From positions 1-64,000 of the forward strand of contig OZ251568.1 in NCBI GenBank assembly GCA_965243525.1: a stretch of 64,000 nucleotides of DNA, read 5' to 3'. The position numbers and the translations under genes are program-made. This DNA is from WTKD01 sp965243525. Lineage in GTDB: Bacteria > Spirochaetota > Spirochaetia > WTKD01. The notes beneath the pieces were generated by a model that searched no databases, had not been told where the DNA came from, and saw nothing but the letters and a program-made list of their open reading frames with translations. This document shows positions 23,797-33,495 of this stretch, in pieces; position 1 is the first letter of the stretch; the number at the start of each line of letters is the position of its first letter.

Positions 23797-26700
23797 ATGT
23801 ATCGAAAAAAAATATATATAATATTACTTAGTTTAATTGTCACGGGTGTTTTTGCCCAAAAATATGTTCCTGCGAGCAATGGGCTGGACGATTATTACAA
23901 ACTGTTAGCGTCAGAATTACAGGGAACGAGTGCTTCGCCAGTTGCACTTTCTTATCCCTATTCACATCTCAGCAACCCTGCGTTGAATGCCGGAATGCAA
24001 CGTATTCACCTCGGCGTAAATTATAGTGGAATGATCTCCGAAGATGGATACCATGGCCATATCGCCACCTTAGGGGTTGGAATCCCCACAAAGATAGGTA
24101 ACTTTACGAGCTCTGCACATTTCATAACCTCGGATTTCCAAACACTGTCGTACGGGATTGGAGGAACGATACATACCAGTTTTTCAAAAGCGATAACGGA
24201 TCAGTTTCATTTTGGCTTTGGACTTTCGGGTGGATACCTGCAAAAGAACGGTATGGACGATTGGATGTTGGCACTCGATATTGGGGCGACCTATACGTTT
24301 GAATTTGTACAAATTCCCTATGTGCGGATAGGTGGCGCTCTGCGTAACCTAGGAAAGTGGATGCAGCCTATTGGATCAGAGGGAGCTTTTCCTGCACCGT
24401 TTTCACTTGCTTTTGGGGTGGAGGCCGGATTGATTGAAACCGATGCGTTCTTTTTTGCGCTGCGAAGCAATGTGGAGGTGCCTGGATTTCAAAACTTGCG
24501 ATGGGACATAGGTCTGACTGCTGATATATTTCAAATCGTAGAAATTTCGAGTTCGTGGCAGCTTGACCTTTTGGGGCTGATAGATGACCAGCGCAGCCGA
24601 AATTCCTACATTCCTTCCTTTAATATTTCAGTACACTTCCCGCTTCAGAAAGTAAATCTTTCCCGTAAATCTGAGAAGAACATTGATAAAGGAGCTGAAT
24701 TGATCACTTCAGCATCGGTGTTTCCAACAGTAGACTCTATTTGGGTAGCAGGGGGCGATGCTGTGATTGCCTTTGGGGCGATTGATAGGCAGGGGCCAAT
24801 TATCTCATATGAGCTCAGTCAAAAATCTCGAAACGTCTCACCAAACAACGATGGTGTTCAAGATATTCTTTCTTTTGATTTTGCAATAGATGATGAGAGT
24901 ATTCTTGATTCCTATATGATTGCGATTAAAGATCAAAGTGGCGAAACGGTGAAAACCATACAGAATACTAGGGATCGATTGGATTCCACTGAGATTGCAG
25001 GATTTTTCAAGCGCTTGTTCGAGGCAGATCAAGGCATTAGTGTTCCAAAGGTTATTAGTTGGGATGGAAGAACTGATGGTGGAACGATTGCAGCGGATGG
25101 GACCTATTCCTTGGAGATACATGCTTATGACAAAAACAAAAACAACAGTGTGCTCGATGCTGGAGAAATTTATATAGATAGCACAACCCCAGAACTGGCA
25201 GTAGAACTAACAAGTTCGCGCGTCTTTTCGCCCAATGGAGATGGCAATTTGGATACAGTTGCTTTTTCACAAGTGGGAAGCACTGAAATGTATTGGAATG
25301 GGCGCATTCTTGATGCAAATGGAAATGAGCAAAATGCATTTGAGTGGAACAATGCATCACCACCGAGTGAATTTGTTTGGGATGGACTCAAGACAGATGG
25401 GGAACTCGTTCCCGATGGCATATACCAATATGAATTGGTTGGTCGTGATGAAGCCGGTAATGAACGCATGCAGACTATAGAAAATATCATTGTACAAACC
25501 GATGAGACACCGCTAAGCCTTCGCATTTCACATGCTGCGTTTTCACCAAATGATGATGGCGTGCAAGATGTTTTGACTATCTTACCAATTATTGGAAACC
25601 CCAGAGGAATCAACAATTGGCGTTTTATGGTTTCTGATAGTGCAAGCCTAGAACCGGTATACGAGATTGAAGGAGATGATGTTCCTTCTCAGATTACCTT
25701 TGATGGAAATTCGACAACCGGTGCTGCCCTTGCGGATGGAAGCTATTTTGCTTCACTTCAATTGTTTTATGTATTTGGAAACCAGCCTGAGGTGATTTCA
25801 CCTCCCTTTCAAATTGATACTGTTCGCCCAGAGGTTACTGCTCAGTCAGACACCACAGTGATTTCGCCGAATGGTGATGGCGTGCAGGATACGTTTATTG
25901 CAATGGTAACCGGAAGCACTGAACAGCTATGGTTTACTGAAATACGCAACGAAGACAATGAAGCAGTGTTGACAGAGGAATGGCGAGGAACATTGCCATC
26001 ACAGTTAACTTGGGATGCGCGAAATGTGGAGGGAAGGATAGTCCCAGATGGGCAGTATCGATTACATGTGTATACGACTGATCGCGCAGGAAACTCAACT
26101 GAGATTTCGCATGTTGCAGTCCAGGTGGATACGACTGAATCAGATATTATTGTCTCTCCGGAGTTTTTGTCCTTTTCACCAAATGGTGATGGTGTGCAGG
26201 ATACTATTCGGTTATTCACCACATTGACGAATTTCAGTGATGAAACTGTTTCTTATGAATTTGCCATACGAACAACGGATGGAACCCTTGTCTCTGTAGA
26301 AGAGGGGAACAGGCGATTACCAACGTCGTTTCGTTGGGATGGGAGCAATCAAAACAATCAACTTGCTGACAACACTGAATACATCGCGCGATTAGCTGTG
26401 CAATTACCCAATGGCAACCGCGCTGAGGCTGCAAGTGTGCCTTTTACTCTCGATACCATGGCACCGGAACTGCAGGCTAGCTTGTTGTATAGTGTTTTTT
26501 CACCCGATGGTGATGGAGTGAAAGACAGCATTCCTGTTTTTATGCAATCGAGCCGCGAACGAGAGTGGTTGTTCGAGGTACGCGATGCAACTGATGTTGT
26601 GTACACAGAGCACATCAGTGATGCTGCTCTTGATGACCGTGTGTGGAACGGGAAAGATTCTGAAGGAAACAGTATTCCTGATGGCGAGTATTCAATTCGC

Positions 26701-27810
26701 ATTACGAGCACCGATGCTGCTGGAAATACAACTGAAGAGATTTTTGACGCTGTCCGTATTAGGACAACAAACCCGATTGCATTTCTTGTCGTGGAATCTG
26801 ATCAAGCCTCACCAAATGATGATGGCTTTGAAGACGATATTCCAATTGAGATCACTATTTCTTCAAATGCAGGATTAGAGCAGTGGAAACTATCGATACA
26901 CGATGAAGCTGGAAAGAACATAAAAGAACTCACCGGTGATGCGTATTCTCAGGCGATTACGTATCGTTGGGATGGAAAGAATGATGCAGGGACCCTGGTT
27001 GAGGGCGTGTTTACGGCAGAATTTTCTGCACTCTATGATCACGGGCCACAGCCAATGGTTGAATCACGACCATTTCGCATTGATGTTAGCGCACCTCGTG
27101 TCGCTCTTGATGTGCATCCGGTGCCGGTTTCTCCTGACAATGATGGTGTAGATGACACATTGTTTATGGGCATTGACGTAGAAGATATAAGCCCGATTGC
27201 GGAATGGAATTTCTCGATTTTTGACCGAAACGATGATCTTTTTCAAGTCTTTTCAGGTGTGGGATCTCCAACTGAGCAATTGCAATGGGATGGAAGAGGT
27301 CTTGATGGAAGCATAGTTGTCTCTGCAGAAGACTATCCTTATTTGTTCACGATTTCTGATGCGCTTAACAATACAGCAAGTATTGAAGGCATCATTCCAG
27401 TGGATGTTCTTGTCATTAGGGATGGGGACACCCTTCGTATTCAAATTTCTGCAATTAATTTTGAGCCAAACTCGTCAGTATTGGTCTTGGATAGTACTGC
27501 ACAAGGGAGAAAAAACAACGCGGTTCTTGATCGATTGGTGACGATTTTTAAGAAATACGCATCGTATCGAATAAAGGTAGAGGGGCATGCGGTTAACATT
27601 ACCGGAACTGAGCGCGAAGAAGTTGAAGAACTATTGCCGCTGTCTACTGCGCGGGCTGTGGCGGTTATGAATGAGTTGGATGCTCGTGGTATCAGGCTCA
27701 ACAGAATTGAAGCAGACGGCCTTGGCGGAAGTGAGCCCTTGGTGCCACATACCGATAAACAAAATAGATGGAAGAACCGTCGAGTAGAATTTATACTATT
27801 GGAGCGATAA
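23797..27810 (+). CDS. Giant outer-membrane protein: beta-barrel, eight FlgD/Ig-like repeats, OmpA domain
   Basis: This 1337-aa protein starts at ATG 23797 behind GAGG. The signal peptide is residues 1-21 (...VTGVFA). Residues about 25-290 form a glycine-rich beta-barrel-like region of the PorV/UPF0164 kind. Eight repeats then follow, each opening with (S)PN/DxDG (FSPNGDGVQDT and variants) and containing a WDG-x-DG-xxxxDGxY stretch, like FlgD_ig and gliding/T9SS-associated repeats. The last 110 residues are an OmpA-type peptidoglycan-binding domain (VEGHAVN, STARAVAVMNELDARGI, NRRVEFILL). It likely bridges outer membrane and cell wall; passenger or adhesin functions are inference. Confidence 0.8.
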   Translation: MYRKKIYIILLSLIVTGVFAQKYVPASNGLDDYYKLLASELQGTSASPVALSYPYSHLSNPALNAGMQRIHLGVNYSGMISEDGYHGHIATLGVGIPTKIGNFTSSAHFITSDFQTLSYGIGGTIHTSFSKAITDQFHFGFGLSGGYLQKNGMDDWMLALDIGATYTFEFVQIPYVRIGGALRNLGKWMQPIGSEGAFPAPFSLAFGVEAGLIETDAFFFALRSNVEVPGFQNLRWDIGLTADIFQIVEISSSWQLDLLGLIDDQRSRNSYIPSFNISVHFPLQKVNLSRKSEKNIDKGAELITSASVFPTVDSIWVAGGDAVIAFGAIDRQGPIISYELSQKSRNVSPNNDGVQDILSFDFAIDDESILDSYMIAIKDQSGETVKTIQNTRDRLDSTEIAGFFKRLFEADQGISVPKVISWDGRTDGGTIAADGTYSLEIHAYDKNKNNSVLDAGEIYIDSTTPELAVELTSSRVFSPNGDGNLDTVAFSQVGSTEMYWNGRILDANGNEQNAFEWNNASPPSEFVWDGLKTDGELVPDGIYQYELVGRDEAGNERMQTIENIIVQTDETPLSLRISHAAFSPNDDGVQDVLTILPIIGNPRGINNWRFMVSDSASLEPVYEIEGDDVPSQITFDGNSTTGAALADGSYFASLQLFYVFGNQPEVISPPFQIDTVRPEVTAQSDTTVISPNGDGVQDTFIAMVTGSTEQLWFTEIRNEDNEAVLTEEWRGTLPSQLTWDARNVEGRIVPDGQYRLHVYTTDRAGNSTEISHVAVQVDTTESDIIVSPEFLSFSPNGDGVQDTIRLFTTLTNFSDETVSYEFAIRTTDGTLVSVEEGNRRLPTSFRWDGSNQNNQLADNTEYIARLAVQLPNGNRAEAASVPFTLDTMAPELQASLLYSVFSPDGDGVKDSIPVFMQSSREREWLFEVRDATDVVYTEHISDAALDDRVWNGKDSEGNSIPDGEYSIRITSTDAAGNTTEEIFDAVRIRTTNPIAFLVVESDQASPNDDGFEDDIPIEITISSNAGLEQWKLSIHDEAGKNIKELTGDAYSQAITYRWDGKNDAGTLVEGVFTAEFSALYDHGPQPMVESRPFRIDVSAPRVALDVHPVPVSPDNDGVDDTLFMGIDVEDISPIAEWNFSIFDRNDDLFQVFSGVGSPTEQLQWDGRGLDGSIVVSAEDYPYLFTISDALNNTASIEGIIPVDVLVIRDGDTLRIQISAINFEPNSSVLVLDSTAQGRKNNAVLDRLVTIFKKYASYRIKVEGHAVNITGTEREEVEELLPLSTARAVAVMNELDARGIRLNRIEADGLGGSEPLVPHTDKQNRWKNRRVEFILLER

Positions 27811-27857
27811 ATCGTTTCTTTAGAGATTGCATTTGATATATAAAGAGAGAACTGTCT

Positions 27858-28889
27858 TTGAAAAAAATATTTCTTTGCTTGAGCATTTGCATCGGAGTGG
27901 TTGGCATCTCAATTGGGACAACTGTTTGGATATTGCTCTATCAGCCCTATGTAGTGCCAACAGATGCTGAAAACCGGATAACGTTTGCTATTGCACCTAA
28001 CGAACCGCTGCAAAGCGTAGCACAACGATTGGAAGAAGAGAACCTGATTCGTTCAGCTGATTTGTTTTTGTTGTATACGCGATTGCGCAATACCGATGGA
28101 AGCATTCAAGCGGGTACCTTTCGGTTGGAGCGAGGACAGAGTGTTATTAGATTTCATGATCAACTTCTCAGTGCATCGGAAGTCCTAACATCAGTTTTTA
28201 TTCCTGAAGGGTCCTCTATTCGTCAGATAGGAGCGCATCTCGAAGCTGCCGGACTTGTAGATGCGCAGGCATTTGAGAATTTTGCAACGAATACAACCTT
28301 GTTATCATCATATGGAATCACAGCCACTTCTTTGCAGGGATTTTTGTTTCCTGATACGTATTTCTTTTCAGTGAATGCAAGCATGCAGGATATTGCACGC
28401 ACGATGGTTGATGAGTTTTTTCGTATCCTTGAAGAACTCGGTGTAGATAGCACGACGATGAGTTCAGGTGAATTCTATCAAAGGGTCGTTATGGCAAGTA
28501 TTATCGAGCGAGAATATCGTATTGCAGATGAGGCACCGCTTATTTCATCAGTTTTTTACAACCGTATCGAGCAAGGCATACCGCTGCAATCCTGTGCGAC
28601 AGTTGTCTATATTATCACTGAAGAGGAAAGAAAAACGCATCCATCGCGATTGTTCTTTTCTGATCTAGAGCGTGAATCTTTGTTCAACACCTATGTACAT
28701 CCTGGATTGCCGCCAAAACCAATTTCTTCTCCGAGCAAGGTCGCATTGCACGCTAGTTTTTTTCCTGCTGAGACAGATTATCTGTTCTTTGTAGTTGAGG
28801 CTTCAGGCTCTGGTGCACATGTTTTTTCAAAACGATATGAGGCGCACCTTGCAGCAGCGCAATTACTTTATTTAAAGCAAGAGTCTTGA
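27858..28889 (+). CDS. mltG: Endolytic murein transglycosylase MltG
   Basis: This 343-aa protein has a TTG start behind GAGAGAA. One N-terminal membrane segment (about 5-27) precedes the YceG/MltG domain, which has the catalytic Glu in MASIIEREYR, VFYNRIEQGIPLQS and YVHPGLPPKPI. It cuts nascent glycan strands and sets their length. It lies immediately before dnaG, the same mltG-dnaG-rpoD linkage giving one macromolecular-synthesis-like operon. The stop overlaps the dnaG start. Confidence 0.92.
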   Translation: MKKIFLCLSICIGVVGISIGTTVWILLYQPYVVPTDAENRITFAIAPNEPLQSVAQRLEEENLIRSADLFLLYTRLRNTDGSIQAGTFRLERGQSVIRFHDQLLSASEVLTSVFIPEGSSIRQIGAHLEAAGLVDAQAFENFATNTTLLSSYGITATSLQGFLFPDTYFFSVNASMQDIARTMVDEFFRILEELGVDSTTMSSGEFYQRVVMASIIEREYRIADEAPLISSVFYNRIEQGIPLQSCATVVYIITEEERKTHPSRLFFSDLERESLFNTYVHPGLPPKPISSPSKVALHASFFPAETDYLFFVVEASGSGAHVFSKRYEAHLAAAQLLYLKQES

Positions 28890-30601
28890 TGCATTCTTCA
28901 TTGGCAGCAGCAATTCGTAGGCAGGTATCGATTCTTGATGTTGTGCAGCAATACGTTCAGCTCACACAGAGTGGCACCGAGTACAAGGGGCTTAGTCCAT
29001 TTACGCAAGAAAAAACTCCATCTTTTTTTGTTTCTCCAGAAAAAGGAGTATATTACTGTTTTAGCACTAAAACCGGTGGAGATGTCATCTCCTTTGTCAT
29101 GGAGGCGGAAAAGCTAGACTTCAAAGAGGCGGTTCAGTTTTTAGCAAAGAAATACCGAATTCAGACTTCTGAAAAAGAAAAAAACGAATACGATACGTAC
29201 AATTCCTATATAACATTGCACAAGCGCCTATCCAAAACCTTGCAGTATCTTCTCTATCATCATCCGGAATCTGAAAAGGCTCGGGCTTATCTGCACAACC
29301 GTGGGATTACTGAGGCGAGCATTCAGTTGTTTGAGATTGGATATGCTCCGCGTGATCCGCAATGGATGGTTGGTTTTCTCAAGGCAAAGGGATATTCTGA
29401 GGATTTTTTGAAAAAGGCGGGGATCATTGGTCGGTATAAGGGTGCTTTTTTTCGTCATAGGATTATGTTCCCCTTGATCAATCAGCAACATGAATATCTG
29501 GGATTCGGTGGACGCCTCTTGGGTGATCGTGGCCCAAAATACCTGCATTCACCTGAAACAATCGTGTTTAAGAAAAAGCGATTTTATTATGGGCTCAACC
29601 ATGCAGTTGAGGCAATCAAGACAACAAAGAAGGTATACCTTGTCGAAGGCTATTTTGATGTTATCGCGTGTCATCAAGCAGGAATCACAAACGTAATTGC
29701 TCCTTTAGGAACGGCATTAGGGCGAGAAGCTCTGCAGTTGTTGTTGGTGTATACTGATACGATTGTGCTACTCTTTGATGCAGATGAGGCAGGGTTGCGT
29801 GCGGCGATTCGGGTGGCAAATATTGCTATTGAGTTGGAAATTACCATCCGTGGCGTTCTCATGCCAGAAAATGTGGATCCTGCTGAACTAGTACAGACGC
29901 AGGGAAGCGATGCCTTCCGGAAAATACTTGATCAAGAAGGAGATATCTTTGTCTTGATACTTGCATACACTGTAAAAAAATTTAATAATAATATGGGTGC
30001 GATCTACAGCAATATATTTCCATTTATTAGTCAATTACAATCTGAAGTAAAACAATCAGAGTGTTTGGTGAAATTTGCTGATTATATACATAGGAAGCAA
30101 GAAGACGTTGAATATGATTATAGGCAATATTTGTACAATAAGAAAATACCGTCGCAGTTAAAAAAACAGCAGGGACATATTCGTCAACAAATTTCAGCAG
30201 AGCTTGTGCTTGCTGCAACAAATTGGCATTATTTTTCGCGGTTGCGAGAAGATGTTAATGTTGATGATTATGAGCGAGAAGGTGATAAGAAGTTATTTTA
30301 TATCATGGAAGACGTGTTCAGAACGATAGAGAAAAATACGCACGAATTTTCGACATTGGTGCAAGCTGCTATTGATGATGAAGGAATAAAACAGCGAATA
30401 CTTGAATCGATATTCCATGCCTCTGATTTTGCACTTGGAATGAAGATAATCGAAGATAGTATCCAGCAGAAGCAAAAGAAGCGATTTAAACGTAGAAGAA
30501 GAAGCCTTATTGAGGACTATGATATTGAGACTGAACATGTGATTGCTGATGAAATAACGATGTTAAACAAGAAAGTTGATAATATTACACAAAATAAGTA
30601 G
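28889..30601 (+). CDS. dnaG: DNA primase DnaG with degenerate zinc motif
   Basis: This 570-aa protein makes RNA primers for replication. The N-terminal domain has the CHC2 framework but with ligands replaced: Ser36-Pro-Phe-Thr39 in place of CPFH, and Cys57-Phe-Ser-Thr60 in place of CFGC. Only one of four zinc ligands remains. The catalytic TOPRIM domain is intact (YLVEGYFDVIACHQAG, LLFDADEAGLRA). The C-terminal helicase-binding region is divergent and ends in a lysine/arginine-rich stretch (QKQKKRFKRRRR). The start is ATG 28889, overlapping the mltG stop. Confidence 0.93.
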   Translation: MHSSLAAAIRRQVSILDVVQQYVQLTQSGTEYKGLSPFTQEKTPSFFVSPEKGVYYCFSTKTGGDVISFVMEAEKLDFKEAVQFLAKKYRIQTSEKEKNEYDTYNSYITLHKRLSKTLQYLLYHHPESEKARAYLHNRGITEASIQLFEIGYAPRDPQWMVGFLKAKGYSEDFLKKAGIIGRYKGAFFRHRIMFPLINQQHEYLGFGGRLLGDRGPKYLHSPETIVFKKKRFYYGLNHAVEAIKTTKKVYLVEGYFDVIACHQAGITNVIAPLGTALGREALQLLLVYTDTIVLLFDADEAGLRAAIRVANIAIELEITIRGVLMPENVDPAELVQTQGSDAFRKILDQEGDIFVLILAYTVKKFNNNMGAIYSNIFPFISQLQSEVKQSECLVKFADYIHRKQEDVEYDYRQYLYNKKIPSQLKKQQGHIRQQISAELVLAATNWHYFSRLREDVNVDDYEREGDKKLFYIMEDVFRTIEKNTHEFSTLVQAAIDDEGIKQRILESIFHASDFALGMKIIEDSIQQKQKKRFKRRRRSLIEDYDIETEHVIADEITMLNKKVDNITQNK

Positions 30602-30606
30602 GAATT

Positions 30607-32112
30607 ATGCACAAAGAATCATTTTCTGACGATCCAATACGATTATATTTGAGTGAAATTGGGAAAGAGAAGCTCCTCACTGCTGAACAAGAGGTGCAGT
30701 TGTCAAAACAAATGCGTGATGGTGAACAGATGATCCGCGCTATAATAATCAATTCTGTTGCTATTATGTACAATGTTCAGGAATTAGCGAAAAAGGTTGA
30801 GCATGCAAGGATCGGCCAGATGCAATTGGTTGTTCCCAAAAAGGGCAAGAATGCAAAAACAAGGACCGAAATTCGACAGGCGCAAAAGATCCTTCGAGAC
30901 ACGGTCCGAGAATTGGCAACTGAATTTCAACAATACTACGAAGAGGCTTTGGAACATCATGTCCAAGGGGTTAGTGCGTTAGAAATTGATTCTGTTGAAG
31001 CACAGAAACATGCCCTTCTTGAAAAATTAAAGCAGTACGATATTTCGTCTGATGAATTACAGCATTATGCTGATATTTTTCTTGATGTGACAAATTTTTT
31101 GGCTCGAATTCAACAAGAGCGCGATCTCTTGTTCACGCAACTTCGGATTAAAACCATGCAGGATGTGCGAGAGCTCGGCCGCCAACTTGCAAGTGTTACT
31201 CATCGAGAAGAATTGGAAACACGACTGAACATGAGTCATGTGAATATAAAAGAAAAGATCAGCACGCTACAAATAAATGAGCGAGGAAGGCGCGAGATAT
31301 GTTTCTTTTTTGGTCTCAGTGAAGATGCATTGCTTGAACATGTGCGAGAATTGCAGGTTGGAAAAGAAATGCTGCAGGATGCGAAGGATAAATTAATTCA
31401 AGCAAATCTTCGATTGGTTGTTAGTATTGCGAAAAAACACACGAATAGGGGATTGCACTTTTTTGACCTAATCCAAGAGGGAAATATCGGATTGATAAAA
31501 GCGGTTGAAAAATTTGAATACATGAAGGGGTTTAAGTTTTCTACTTATGCTACGTGGTGGATTCGACAGGCAATCACCCGCTCGATTTCGGATCAGGCAA
31601 GAACAATCCGGGTTCCGGTACATATGATTGAGCAGATCAACAAACTTATGCGAGAGGCCCGTCAGCTGATGCAACAATTTGGTCGTGAAGCTACCGATGA
31701 AGAGCTCGCAGAGCGACTGGGATGGAGTGCAAGCAGAATAAAGGCGGTCAAGAATGTTGCGAAAGAGCCGGTTTCGCTTGAATCTTCGGTTGGCGAAGAT
31801 GATGATTCTTTCTTAGGTGAATTTATTGAGGATAAGGATGTTGAAAGCCCTATGCAGACAGCAGAGTTCACGATGTTGCAATCGCAGATAAAAGAGGTTC
31901 TTGCATCTTTGCCAGAGCGAGAGCGAGATGTTATCCGAAAACGATTTGGACTCGATAGTGGATATGCTTTAACTCTTGAAGAAGTAGGATTACAATTTAA
32001 TGTGACAAGAGAGCGAATACGCCAGATTGAAGCAAAGGCGCTTCGTCGATTGCGTCATCCTGGAAAATCTACAAAAATTAAAGATTATCTTGAAACAAAA
32101 GAGGAAATATAG
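30607..32112 (+). CDS. rpoD: RNA polymerase primary sigma factor
   Basis: This 501-aa protein has region 1.2 (DPIRLYLSEIGKEKLLTAEQE) near the N-terminus, so region 1.1 is absent or minimal. A helical insertion of about 200 residues is followed by region 2 (DLIQEGNIGLIKAVEKFEY, FSTYATWWIRQAITRSI), region 3 and region 4 (LTLEEVGLQFNVTRERIRQIEAKALRRLRHP). It reads the TTGACA/TATAAT-type promoters seen throughout this window. A TAGGA site lies 4 nt before the ATG. It follows dnaG by 5 bp. Confidence 0.95.
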   Translation: MHKESFSDDPIRLYLSEIGKEKLLTAEQEVQLSKQMRDGEQMIRAIIINSVAIMYNVQELAKKVEHARIGQMQLVVPKKGKNAKTRTEIRQAQKILRDTVRELATEFQQYYEEALEHHVQGVSALEIDSVEAQKHALLEKLKQYDISSDELQHYADIFLDVTNFLARIQQERDLLFTQLRIKTMQDVRELGRQLASVTHREELETRLNMSHVNIKEKISTLQINERGRREICFFFGLSEDALLEHVRELQVGKEMLQDAKDKLIQANLRLVVSIAKKHTNRGLHFFDLIQEGNIGLIKAVEKFEYMKGFKFSTYATWWIRQAITRSISDQARTIRVPVHMIEQINKLMREARQLMQQFGREATDEELAERLGWSASRIKAVKNVAKEPVSLESSVGEDDDSFLGEFIEDKDVESPMQTAEFTMLQSQIKEVLASLPERERDVIRKRFGLDSGYALTLEEVGLQFNVTRERIRQIEAKALRRLRHPGKSTKIKDYLETKEEI

Positions 32113-32118
32113 GAACAC

Positions 32119-33144
32119 ATGCAAAACACAATAGAAAAGATGCGTAAGCTGCAGGAGATATTGGTTGAACGTATTTCAATTGAGCAAGAAATGAAGGAGT
32201 CTCCTCGAGTACTCGAGCAAAAAGAGACTATTCTCCATCGTCTGCAACAAAGCAATGTTGAAAAACTTGAACAGAAAGAAACAATTGACGAAACAATAAA
32301 AAATTTACGCTTTTCGCTTTCTGAAACTGAAGAAGAACTAGTACGCCTTGAACAACAGATCAGTGAGATCAGCACCCAACGAGAATATGAAGCTCTAGAT
32401 AAAGAGATTCATGCCATTAGTGAAAAAGAGAAGGGACTCCGGAAAGAGATTTTGACTACGGAGGAAAAGCGAAAAGAGCTTGATAGACAGATTTCTTCAG
32501 AAAAGGAATTAATCGAAGAACAAAAAGTTGAGCTTGAAAAAACGAAGCAATCAGTTGAGAAATTACAAGAAGAGCAAGTGGGCCGCCTTGAAGAAATTTC
32601 ATCCCAAGGTTCAGATATCACCAAGGATTTGGATGCAGAATTGATTTTCAAATTCGAGAGAATTATTCGTTCAAAGGGAGGAAAGGGAATCTTGCCCTTA
32701 AAGAGAAATATCTGTACAAGTTGCAATATGATACTTCCTAATCAATTTGTTAACGATGTTCGAGATACTGATACAATCCGATTTTGTCCCTATTGTTCCA
32801 CAATTCTGTATTTTTCTACGGAATCTGAAGTTGATGATGAAAGCAGCGATGAAGCAGGGATCCTTGCGGATATATTTAATTTTGAAGAAGAATTTACCTT
32901 TGAAGAAAGCGATTTGGAAATGGATGCTGACGTCGATGATGATTATGTGGATGGTGAACCAGTTGCTTCAGCAGATGATGAAGATGAGGACAATGAGGTT
33001 GAAGTTGCGGCTGAGACTGAACTAGATGATAAAGACAACGAGATGGATGACGATTCTGATTTGCCGGAGGATTCGCTAGATGATACTGCAAAAGTGGAAA
33101 ACAGCGATGATGATTATTCATTTGAAGGAGATTATGAAGAATAA
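32119..33144 (+). CDS. Coiled-coil zinc-ribbon protein (DUF164/CT398-like) with acidic tail
   Basis: This 341-aa protein has a long coiled coil (residues about 1-175), then a C4 zinc ribbon (ICTSCNM...FCPYC, about 198-232), the arrangement of DUF164/zf-RING_7 proteins. The last 100 residues are an extremely acidic low-complexity tail of D/E. The family is often placed next to rpoD or rnpB and has been linked to sigma-factor or flagellar/secretion interaction in some bacteria; its role here is unknown. AGGA precedes the ATG. It lies directly upstream of rnpB. Confidence 0.82.
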   Translation: MQNTIEKMRKLQEILVERISIEQEMKESPRVLEQKETILHRLQQSNVEKLEQKETIDETIKNLRFSLSETEEELVRLEQQISEISTQREYEALDKEIHAISEKEKGLRKEILTTEEKRKELDRQISSEKELIEEQKVELEKTKQSVEKLQEEQVGRLEEISSQGSDITKDLDAELIFKFERIIRSKGGKGILPLKRNICTSCNMILPNQFVNDVRDTDTIRFCPYCSTILYFSTESEVDDESSDEAGILADIFNFEEEFTFEESDLEMDADVDDDYVDGEPVASADDEDEDNEVEVAAETELDDKDNEMDDDSDLPEDSLDDTAKVENSDDDYSFEGDYEE

Positions 33145-33149
33145 TGTAA

Positions 33150-33476
33150 GGTGGAACAACTATCGCTCCCTAGGGGTTTAATGATCAAACAGGGAGAGGA
33201 AAGTCCGGGCTTCGTAGGGCATGACACCGGATAACATCCGGCAGTGGTAACACTCGAGAAAGTGCAACAGAAAATATACCGCCGTAAGGTAAGGGTGAAA
33301 TAGTGTGGTAAGAGCGCACTTACACTGTGGTAACACCGTGTACTGTAAACCTTGTCAGAAGCAAGCTCAGATAGCAAAGCATTGCTCGTGCAATTTGCGG
33401 GTAGAGCGCATGATGGCATAGGAGACTATGCTACTAGATAGATGATAGTAAAACAGAATCCGGCTTATGTTCCGCC
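33150..33476 (+). ncRNA. rnpB: RNase P RNA (bacterial type A-like)
   Basis: The 5' GGTGGAACA (33150-33158) pairs with TGTTCCGCC (33468-33476) to close helix P1. Universally conserved cores are present: GAGGAAAGTCCGGGCT near the 5' end (CR-I, P4 5' strand) and ACAGAATCCGGCTTA near the 3' end (CR-V, P4 3' strand). The length is about 327 nt, and TTTT follows P1, acting as terminator. It is the catalytic subunit that matures tRNA 5' ends. Confidence 0.95.
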
Positions 33477-33495
33477 TTTTTCTTGATTAGAAACT

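Noticed and set aside
25170..26711. Repeated antisense frames under the FlgD-like repeats
   Set aside because: The periodicity comes from the repeat units of the sense gene.
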